From Clostridia bacterium (lineage in GTDB: Bacteria; Bacillota; Clostridia; Oscillospirales; Acutalibacteraceae), in the NCBI GenBank assembly GCA_017454565.1, contig JAFTCS010000031.1:1-5817 (forward strand): 5,817 bases of DNA, written 5' to 3'. A model generated the notes under the pieces. It was not told the origin of the DNA, searched no databases, and saw only the letters and a list, made by a program, of their open reading frames with translations. Positions 1 to 4,236 of the stretch are shown piece by piece (the first letter of the stretch is position 1; each line of letters starts with the position of its first letter). Made by a program: the position numbers and the translations under genes.

Positions 1-101
1 CTCGCCTGTCGACTCGGTCGGCGCTTCTGCTGCGCAGAGGTCTCCACTGGAGACCCGCACCCCTGCACCCTGCCGCCTTTGAAAAGGCGGGCGAAACTTT
101 T
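1..101. repeat. GC-rich intergenic repeat block with two hairpins
   Basis: This stretch has no plausible gene. It carries two strong perfect hairpins: GGTCTCC (39-45) with GGAGACC (49-55) around a 3-base loop, and CCGCCTT (73-79) with AAGGCGG (84-90) around TGAA. An 8-base palindrome CTGCGCAG lies at 30-37. Read on the minus strand from position 100 it starts AAAGTTTCGC and then CCTTTTCA, the same start as the block at 3746-3768, so it looks like a member of a dispersed intergenic repeat family. The second hairpin could also stop transcripts from an upstream gene, but only a short T run (CTTTTG) follows. The block probably continues beyond the left edge. That such repeats are common in Ruminococcus-like genomes is my recollection, not something seen here. 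Confidence 0.55.
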
Positions 102-123
102 GTATTGTCGATTTTAGGGAGTT

Positions 124-139
124 TTTTCGTGCGGCTGCC
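124..139 (+). repeat. 16-bp repeat core upstream of first promoter
   Basis: TTTTCGTGCGGCTGCC matches 15 of 16 bases of the element at 5679-5694 (minus strand) and 13 of 16 of the element at 3880-3895. It ends exactly 22 bases before the -35 box at 162, the same distance as the copy before the scfA promoter. It may be the remains of a longer repeat or an upstream protein-binding site. Confidence 0.45.
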
Positions 140-161
140 ATGTTGCTGTAAGGGTTTTTGA

Positions 162-190
162 TTGACAAAAACACTGATTTGTTGTACAAT
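162..190 (+). promoter_or_regulatory. Sigma-A-type promoter of the DUF2185-tgt operon
   Basis: A consensus -35 box TTGACA (162-167) and a near-consensus -10 box TACAAT (185-190) are separated by exactly 17 bases. Transcription should start near 197, giving a leader of about 60 bases. The ribosome binding site AAGGAAA (241-247) lies nine bases before the ATG at 257. Confidence 0.85.
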
Positions 191-256
191 GACTCTATGC
201 ACGATTTTACCAAATCCGCTCGGGCGGAATAAATACCGGAAAGGAAAATTATTGAT

Positions 257-1009
257 ATGATAACTTTTGAAGCTAAGATCAGAGAGCAGACGGTCAGATT
301 ATTCGCTGACCTTCCACTTAAAAACGCAGTAGGCGCTATCATGCGTGTGCTGGCAGACGTAAGCCAGAAAACAAATATTTTTAACAACAAGTTTGTGCTT
401 AATTTCGGCTGGAATTTCCTGTTCCTTACCGAAAGAAATGAGAACGGTGAAAAGTTCTGGGTGGTAGAGACAGCTGACTTCAATAAAAATCCTGCAAGGG
501 ACAGGACTGATAATCTCACTACGGCTCTTGTTGTGCAGAACATGCAGATGGAGGCTGTTCAGGTAGCTAAGGTCAAGCCCGAAAACTGCACAAGCAGAGA
601 TACGGTTCTGGTGCTGAAGGCTGCTCTTGAAGCAAACGACGTTTATATGCACAGGAAGGATGCAGCTAAGGACGGCGATTCCGGCTGGTACTATGGTCTG
701 CTTGACGATCCGGATGAAGAAAACCATGTTCTTGCCGATTTTGAGAGCATGCCCACATATAAGCTCATCGCAGTATGCCCCGATGCCATGAGAGTTCTTC
801 AGCTCCCTGTAGGTACCGTTGCAGTATTTAACGACAAGACACTTACGGCTCTTGTTGACGGCGACGACAACGCTCTCAGCTTTACTACCGAGGAAGAGAG
901 AAGGCGCCTTGGCGAGAAGCAGCGCAAGGAATTCGAGGCTGAGGTGGCCGCAGCCAGAGCAAGAGCGCAGGAAGAAGCAAACGGCAAGAAGCCTGAGAGC
1001 GCTGAATAA
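257..1009 (+). CDS. Hypothetical protein with probable DUF2185/Imm33-like domain
   Basis: A 250-aa protein without signal peptide or membrane segment, so probably cytoplasmic. The N-terminal ~120 residues, including a stretch around FWVVETADF (67-75) and LVVQNMQMEAVQV (91-103), belong to no family I can name. Residues ~125-195 resemble DUF2185 (Pfam also calls related domains Imm33): the DSGW motif at 141-144, an acidic stretch at 150-155, and LPVGTVAVF at 183-191 are the usual landmarks. The tail from ~210 is a charged, Ala/Glu/Arg-rich helix, possibly a coiled coil. Some DUF2185-type proteins are predicted immunity proteins of polymorphic toxin systems, but no toxin lies nearby and the gene heads an operon with tgt, so an immunity role is unsupported here. 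Its stop codon overlaps the tgt start by one base (TAATG), implying translational coupling. The start is supported by AAGGAAA nine bases upstream and the consensus promoter. The gene is secure; the domain call is moderate and the function unknown. Confidence 0.85.
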   Translation: MITFEAKIREQTVRLFADLPLKNAVGAIMRVLADVSQKTNIFNNKFVLNFGWNFLFLTERNENGEKFWVVETADFNKNPARDRTDNLTTALVVQNMQMEAVQVAKVKPENCTSRDTVLVLKAALEANDVYMHRKDAAKDGDSGWYYGLLDDPDEENHVLADFESMPTYKLIAVCPDAMRVLQLPVGTVAVFNDKTLTALVDGDDNALSFTTEEERRRLGEKQRKEFEAEVAAARARAQEEANGKKPESAE

Positions 1010-2139
1010 TGTTTAAGCTGATAAAACAATGCGGCAGAGCAAGGCGCGGTGAGCTGATAACTCCGCATGGAACGGTTATGACTCCTGCTTTTATGAATGT
1101 TGCCACCTGCGGAGCTATCAAAGGCGCAGTATCTGCGCTGGACCTCAAGGAGCTGCGGTGTCAGGTGCAGCTTTGCAACACCTATCATCTTCATCTTCGT
1201 CCCGGAGACGTGAACGTGAAGAAGCTTGGCGGTCTGCATAAGTTTACCCGCTGGGACGGCCCCATTCTTACGGACAGCGGCGGTTTTCAGGTGTTCTCAC
1301 TTGCAAAGCTCAGAAATATAAAGGAGGAGGGCGTGACCTTCGCCTCGCATATTGACGGACACAGGATATTTATGGGTCCGGAAGAGAGCATGACCATACA
1401 GTCTAACCTTGGCTCGACTATTGCAATGGCGTTTGATGAGTGCATTGAAAATCCTGCCGAGTACGGATATACAAAAAGATCCTGCGACCGCACTTTCAGG
1501 TGGCTCGTCCGCTGCCGCGATAAAATGCAGGAGCTTAATTCCCTTGAATCTACGATCAACAGGGAGCAGTATCTTTTCGGAATAAATCAGGGTTCTACCT
1601 ACGACGATCTGAGGATAGATCACATGCAGCGTATCCGCGAGCTTGACCTGGACGGCTATGCCATAGGAGGACTTGCGGTAGGTGAGAGTGCCGGGGAGAT
1701 GTACCATATTATAGATGTTACCGAAGAGCACATGCCAAAGGAGAAACCAAGGTACCTTATGGGTGTGGGAACGCCGGTAAATATTCTTGAAGCAGTCTAC
1801 CGCGGTGTGGATATGTTTGACTGCGTAATGCCCACAAGAAACGCCCGTCATGCTAACGTGTTTACATGGAGCGGCAGAAGAAATATGATGAACGAAAAAT
1901 ACATTCTTGATGAAGAGCCTATAGATACACAGTGCACCTGTCCGGTGTGCAGGAACTTCACAAGAGCGTATATCAGGCATCTTTTCAAAAGCGGCGAGAT
2001 GCTTGCAATGCGTCTGTGCGTAATGCATAACGTATGGTTCTACAACACACTGCTGATGAAGATAAGGGAAGCACTGGATAACGATACCTATGAAGAATTC
2101 TACCGTACCTGCCGCGATATACTTGACAAGCGGATCTGA
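1009..2139 (+). CDS. tgt: tRNA-guanine(34) transglycosylase (queuine/preQ1 transferase)
   Basis: This enzyme swaps guanine at the wobble position 34 of tRNAs with GUN anticodons (Asp, Asn, His, Tyr) for preQ1 in bacteria, the key step of queuosine synthesis. At 376 aa it has the usual full length (E. coli about 375). Visible landmarks: CNTYHL (56-61); LTDSGGFQVFSL (87-98), with D89 the general acid/base; the substrate-pocket segment GGLAVGE (220-226); FDCVMPTR (270-277), with D271 the expected covalent nucleophile; and the zinc ligands C309, C311, C314 and H340 in CTCPVC...MH. All catalytic and metal residues are present. Around 279-287 the sequence is ARHANVFTW, a clostridial-type variant of the more common ARNG segment, with Ala where I would expect Gly; I do not expect loss of function. 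The ATG overlaps the preceding stop codon and has only a weak GAGAG ahead of it, so translation is probably coupled. Adjacency to yajC is the classical tgt-yajC(-secDF) order. Confidence 0.97.
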   Translation: MFKLIKQCGRARRGELITPHGTVMTPAFMNVATCGAIKGAVSALDLKELRCQVQLCNTYHLHLRPGDVNVKKLGGLHKFTRWDGPILTDSGGFQVFSLAKLRNIKEEGVTFASHIDGHRIFMGPEESMTIQSNLGSTIAMAFDECIENPAEYGYTKRSCDRTFRWLVRCRDKMQELNSLESTINREQYLFGINQGSTYDDLRIDHMQRIRELDLDGYAIGGLAVGESAGEMYHIIDVTEEHMPKEKPRYLMGVGTPVNILEAVYRGVDMFDCVMPTRNARHANVFTWSGRRNMMNEKYILDEEPIDTQCTCPVCRNFTRAYIRHLFKSGEMLAMRLCVMHNVWFYNTLLMKIREALDNDTYEEFYRTCRDILDKRI

Positions 2140-2221
2140 GTATTAAGGGCTTTATCTGCGGTGTTATGGTAAATTAAATAAAATATACCGTTCATTTGTA
2201 TTATTATCTGAATTATTACTA

Positions 2222-2250
2222 TTGAAAGAAAAAGGAAAAGCTGTTATAAT
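2222..2250 (+). promoter_or_regulatory. Extended -10 promoter for yajC
   Basis: TTGAAA (2222-2227) and a perfect TATAAT (2245-2250) are spaced by 17 bases, with TGT directly before the -10 box, an extended -10. Transcription should begin near 2257, only about 27 bases before the yajC ATG. The scfA promoter has the same architecture (TTGAAA, 17 bases, TGn plus -10). The rest of the 144-base gap after tgt is AT-rich and shows no gene. Confidence 0.85.
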
Positions 2251-2283
2251 AATAACACTATTTGGGAAAGGAAGAATTATCAC

Positions 2284-2742
2284 ATGATATCAGGAATAAT
2301 TGATAATACTGCCTCTGCTGCTGCGACGGCTGCTGCGTCTGAAGCATCGAACGCTGCGGCACAGAGCACAAATCCCTGGCAGTGGGTGTTTACAATAGGA
2401 ATCTGGGTAGTAGTTATTGCTGCTGCTTATTTCCTGTTCATCCGTCCTTCAAAGAAAAGGCAGAAACAGGAAGAGGATCTCAGGAACAGCATTGAGATCG
2501 GTGATGACGTTACGACTATCGGCGGCATTGTTGGCAGAGTTATTGCCGTAAAGGAAGATGATGAGACATTTATCATAGAGACAGGTAGTGACAAGACAAG
2601 GATGCGCTTCAAAAAGTGGGCAATAGCTTCTGTTGATACACCTGACAAGCAGCCCAAGAAGGATGAAAAGAAAGCCGATAAGGAAGATAAGAATTCCGAC
2701 AAGGAAGACAAGAAGAAAAAAAAGGATAAGAACGAAGAGTGA
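2284..2742 (+). CDS. yajC: YajC, SecDF-associated preprotein translocase subunit
   Basis: YajC is a small single-pass inner-membrane protein that associates with SecDF/YidC and the Sec translocon; it assists protein export but is usually dispensable. The 152-aa product has an Ala/Ser/Thr-rich N-terminus (residues 10-27), one membrane helix at about 32-53, then the family signature FIRPSKKRQK (52-61) and the small soluble domain with IGDDVTTIGGIVGRV (72-86) and an AI motif at 113-114. From about residue 120 to the end it is an extreme Lys/Asp/Glu low-complexity tail, making it longer than the ~85-110 aa typical of the family. The tail is encoded by purine-rich DNA at about 2640-2742, consistent with expansion by slippage. 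AAAGGAAG at 2267-2274 sits nine bases before the ATG, and an extended -10 promoter lies directly upstream. It probably shares a transcript with the gene at 2767. Confidence 0.95.
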   Translation: MISGIIDNTASAAATAAASEASNAAAQSTNPWQWVFTIGIWVVVIAAAYFLFIRPSKKRQKQEEDLRNSIEIGDDVTTIGGIVGRVIAVKEDDETFIIETGSDKTRMRFKKWAIASVDTPDKQPKKDEKKADKEDKNSDKEDKKKKKDKNEE

Positions 2743-2766
2743 TTTTCTGCATAGTGAGGTGAGCTT

Positions 2767-3174
2767 ATGACGGATCATGGTGCACTTGTGAGCTGTTGGA
2801 TAGTGGAATTTGGCGGTATGGCAGGCGGTGAATATGAAGTCAGCGTTGAAAAAGACGCCGAAGGCAAGATACTTGCAAGCTACCTTAGAAAGGAAGCTGC
2901 CGGCAGCCGTACTGTAAAGAAAAAGAAAAAGATCAAGCCCGAAGTGTTTGAAAAGTTAGAGGATGCTTTATCAAGCTTTGACTTTGAAAAGAAGGCTTCT
3001 CCGGAAGTCGTTGCCGAGAGAAAGCAGATGTTTGCTCTTGATGCCCCCATAAAGCACATCACAGTGCGCTTCGAGAAAGCTCAGTACGACCTTTGTGCTG
3101 ATGATACGGCCGAGGAAAATGTTTCAGCGGCGCGCATTCTTACAGGCTTCTTCGTGTCTGCATTTGACGAATGA
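2767..3174 (+). CDS. Hypothetical 135-aa protein in the yajC operon
   Basis: I do not recognise this family. The start is well supported: GAGGTGAG (2756-2763) is a strong ribosome binding site just before the ATG, and the gene begins 24 bases after the yajC stop, so the two are probably co-transcribed. There is no signal peptide or membrane helix, suggesting a cytoplasmic protein. The pattern suggests a mixed alpha/beta fold: a strand-rich N-terminus with a GGMAGGEYEVSV segment (17-28), a basic linker with five consecutive lysines (51-55), an amphipathic helix at about 57-73, a strand pair around IKHITVRF and AQYDLCAD, and a C-terminal helix. It might be a small standalone domain of a clostridial family with a Gly-rich opening strand, but nothing identifies a reaction or ligand. 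Codon use resembles its neighbours, and a strong terminator follows within ten bases. Confidence 0.82.
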   Translation: MTDHGALVSCWIVEFGGMAGGEYEVSVEKDAEGKILASYLRKEAAGSRTVKKKKKIKPEVFEKLEDALSSFDFEKKASPEVVAERKQMFALDAPIKHITVRFEKAQYDLCADDTAEENVSAARILTGFFVSAFDE

Positions 3175-3183
3175 CAGAAATAT

Positions 3184-3221
3184 ATAACAGGTCTGGTAAT
3201 GACCGGGCCTGTTATTTTTTT
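3184..3221 (+). terminator. Strong intrinsic terminator of the yajC operon
   Basis: A 14-bp stem, ATAACAGG (3184-3191) with CCTGTTAT (3208-3215) continued inward by TCTGGT/ACCGGG with two G-T wobbles, closes on an AATG loop (3198-3201) and runs into T3215-T3221. It begins nine bases after the stop of the 135-aa gene. It should end the yajC transcript and so separate it from the membrane-protein gene. Confidence 0.93.
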
Positions 3222-3234
3222 GCCTGCAGCCGAA

Positions 3235-3240
3235 TATAAT
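3235..3240 (+). promoter_or_regulatory. Possible -10 box for the DUF3792-type gene
   Basis: A perfect TATAAT lies just after the terminator, where a new promoter is needed. No good -35 box is found at 16-18 bases (the best is TTATTT inside the terminator T run), so the promoter is weak, activator-dependent or misplaced. A small GGCGG/CCGCC hairpin (3248-3265) would lie in the leader. Confidence 0.3.
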
Positions 3241-3297
3241 GTTTTCAGGCGGAACCTCTGCCGCCGCATATCTGAATGACAGAATGGAGCTGTGCTG

Positions 3298-3705
3298 ATG
3301 AAAAACGAGGCTGCAAAGCATAAAAAGGATATTATCAGGTCGGTAAAGGCGGTCATTACAGGCACTCTTGCCGGGTCTGCGGCGGCCGTGGTGCTGCTCC
3401 TTATCTGTGTTTATGCTGTAACGCAGATGAAAGCCGTACCCTACGGAGCCATAACGCCAATGTCGGCGTCGGCTGTGAGTGTGGGCGCTTTTGTGGGCGG
3501 ATATGTGTGCGGCAGAGTGAACAAAAGAATGGGACTTGCCATGGGCGCTGCCTGCGGAGCAGTCATGTTCCTTATTTTTGTGGGAATAGGAATGGCTTTC
3601 GGCGGTTCGTTGGGCAGTGTGACTCTGCTCAGGCTTGCTCTTATGATAACCGCCGGTGCATTGGGCGGCATAGCCGGAGTAAATAAAAGGAGCAGAAAAA
3701 GGTAA
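3298..3705 (+). CDS. Four-helix membrane protein, DUF3792/TIGR04086 type
   Basis: A 135-aa integral membrane protein with four predicted helices at roughly residues 16-42, 49-72, 78-100 and 105-128, a basic N-terminus and an RSRKR end. The Gly-rich core GAFVGGYVCGRVNKRMGLAMGA (broken here as GAFVGGYVCGR then NKRMGLAMGA) fits the DUF3792/TIGR04086 family of small Firmicute membrane proteins, which I recall being found beside SCIFF peptide genes in Clostridia. Its biochemical role is unknown; a part in export or sensing of the peptide is only a guess from position. The ATG at 3298 is preferred over the in-frame GTG at 3292: the ribosome binding site GGAG (3286-3289) is eight bases from the ATG but only two from the GTG. 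It is isolated from the upstream operon by the terminator at 3184 and lies 303 bases before scfA, which has its own promoter. No clear terminator follows it. Confidence 0.88.
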   Translation: MKNEAAKHKKDIIRSVKAVITGTLAGSAAAVVLLLICVYAVTQMKAVPYGAITPMSASAVSVGAFVGGYVCGRVNKRMGLAMGAACGAVMFLIFVGIGMAFGGSLGSVTLLRLALMITAGALGGIAGVNKRSRKR

Positions 3706-3745
3706 GTCGTTTCTTTCCCATAATACTATTATTCAATTAAACAAT

Positions 3746-3790
3746 AAAGTTTCGCTCAAGCCTTTTCAGCGGCAAGCTGCCGCTCCCCTG
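3746..3790 (+). repeat. Dispersed repeat module with hairpin
   Basis: AAAGTTTCGC (3746-3755) followed by TCAAGCCTTTTCA repeats, in the opposite orientation, the start of the block at 73-100, with a two-base insertion. A perfect hairpin AGCGGCA (3768-3774) / TGCCGCT (3778-3784) with a 3-base loop follows, replacing the CCGCC/GGCGG stem of the other copy. No T run follows, so it is not a good terminator for the membrane-protein gene. Confidence 0.5.
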
Positions 3791-3848
3791 TTCGCGTTCA
3801 CGGCTTATTCTGACCATAACTAAACCGATCGCGTACAGGAGTTATTTC

Positions 3849-3896
3849 CTTTTGGAGCAAATAAAAAAATATACAATTGTTTTCACGCGGTTGCCC
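3849..3896 (+). repeat. Left copy of inverted repeat flanking scfA-scfB
   Basis: This 48-base element starts CTTTTGGAGCAAATAAA, contains the palindrome ACAATTGT and ends GCGGTTGCCC. It matches the minus strand of 5678-5726 at about 44 of 49 positions; differences cluster in the A/T-rich middle and in two adjacent bases (CAC versus CGT). A second GTTGCCC follows in direct orientation at 3901-3907, whereas the right copy has that motif inverted. It lies 21 bases before the scfA -35 box. Confidence 0.8.
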
Positions 3897-3917
3897 CGGA
3901 GTTGCCCGGAAAAAATG

Positions 3918-3946
3918 TTGAAATTAGTAAAAATATGTGGTATTAT
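3918..3946 (+). promoter_or_regulatory. Extended -10 promoter of the scfA-scfB operon
   Basis: TTGAAA (3918-3923), 17 bases, TATTAT (3941-3946), with TGG directly before the -10 box. Transcription should start near 3953, giving a leader of about 56 bases that contains the 3962-3988 hairpin. The repeat core at 3880-3895 ends 22 bases upstream of the -35 box. Confidence 0.78.
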
Positions 3947-3961
3947 ATATATTATTACAGA

Positions 3962-3988
3962 AGCTGCATGAAATGATTCGGTGCAGCT
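3962..3988 (+). promoter_or_regulatory. Leader hairpin in the scfA 5' UTR
   Basis: A perfect 7-base inverted repeat AGCTGCA (3962-3968) / TGCAGCT (3982-3988) with a 13-base loop sits about ten bases from the predicted transcript start and five bases before the ribosome binding site GGAAAGGG (3993-4000). It leaves the binding site free, so it is more likely to stabilise the mRNA 5' end than to block translation. A regulatory role is inferred. Confidence 0.5.
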
Positions 3989-4008
3989 GACCGGAAAGGG
4001 TGAAAGTA

Positions 4009-4155
4009 ATGAAGGCAACAAAGCACATCAAGACCCTCAACAGCGCAAACCTGAAGGAGAGTGCAGTGAAGGGCGGCTGCGGCGAGTGTCAGGCTTCCTG
4101 CCAGTCTGCTTGCAAGACCTCTTGTACTGTGGCAAACCAGAAGTGCGAGAAGTAA
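4009..4155 (+). CDS. scfA: SCIFF six-cysteine ranthipeptide precursor
   Basis: A 48-aa RiPP precursor of the SCIFF (six cysteines in forty-five residues) family, the most widespread ranthipeptide class in Clostridia. The leader is KHIKTLNSANLKESAV (5-20), with the family hallmark HIKTLN. The core has six cysteines, C24, C27, C31, C35, C39 and C46, in the pattern CGECQASCQSACKTSCT followed by VANQKCEK. ScfB installs Cys-to-Thr thioether links; in the Clostridium thermocellum peptide CteA the reported link spans the CKTSCT motif, which here corresponds to C35-T40 (from memory of that work). GGAAAGGG (3993-4000) is eight bases before the ATG; an in-frame GTG at 4000 overlaps the binding site and is rejected. 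The N-terminus MKATKHIKTL is about three residues longer than the usual MKHIKTL start. The gene has its own promoter and is followed by a terminator-like hairpin and then scfB. Longer open frames across this region in other frames are spurious. No peptidase or exporter gene is in view. Confidence 0.96.
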   Translation: MKATKHIKTLNSANLKESAVKGGCGECQASCQSACKTSCTVANQKCEK

Positions 4156-4175
4156 TTTTCAGCCATCAGAACAGG

Positions 4176-4213
4176 TAAAGGACGGATTTCGTGTCCGTCC
4201 TTTATATTATTTT
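4176..4213 (+). terminator. Terminator-like hairpin between scfA and scfB
   Basis: TAAAGGACGGA (4176-4186) pairs perfectly with TCCGTCCTTTA (4194-4204) around a 7-base loop, followed by the U-rich but interrupted tail TATTATTTT (4205-4213). It begins 21 bases after the scfA stop and ends 23 bases before the scfB ATG. The broken T run suggests partial termination: abundant short scfA mRNA with read-through to scfB. It should also protect the 3' end of the short transcript. I see no separate promoter for scfB after it. Confidence 0.82.
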
Positions 4214-4223
4214 GACTTGAAAA

Positions 4224-4229
4224 AAGGAG
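4224..4229 (+). promoter_or_regulatory. Ribosome binding site that fixes the scfB start
   Basis: AAGGAG lies one base before an ATG at 4231 and seven bases before a second in-frame ATG at 4237. Only the latter spacing is workable, so scfB should start at 4237, which also gives the family-typical N-terminus MIHKYQLNGYN. Confidence 0.85.
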
Positions 4230-4236
4230 AATGGAA

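Noticed and set aside
1..140. CRISPR array or tRNA in the GC-rich left end
   Set aside because: There are hairpins but no regularly spaced direct repeats, and no cloverleaf with T-loop consensus.
1297..2028. 243-codon minus-strand open frame inside tgt
   Set aside because: It is antisense to an intact, fully motif-bearing tgt and has no coherent protein features; a codon-bias shadow. The other minus-strand frames in the window were dismissed on the same grounds.
2166..2191. AT-rich imperfect hairpin after tgt as a terminator
   Set aside because: The stem ATGGTA.ATT/AAT.TACCGT has one mismatch, a wobble and few GC pairs, and no T run follows; too weak to call.
3292..3297. GTG start for the DUF3792-type protein
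   Set aside because: Only two bases separate it from GGAG; the ATG at 3298 has eight-base spacing.
3720..3745. AT-rich imperfect palindrome after the DUF3792-type gene
   Set aside because: The arms match only partly and there is no promoter or terminator context.
3746..4008. Riboswitch in the scfA upstream region
   Set aside because: Most of the structured sequence lies upstream of the predicted transcript start and is explained by repeats; the remaining 56-base leader holds only one simple hairpin.
3981..4178. 65-codon open frame across the scfA locus
   Set aside because: It is out of frame with scfA, lacks a ribosome binding site at its start, has no family resemblance, and covers the well-supported SCIFF gene.
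4231..4236. Upstream ATG giving a 473-aa ScfB
   Set aside because: It is one base from the ribosome binding site AAGGAG; the ATG at 4237 has workable spacing and matches the family N-terminus.
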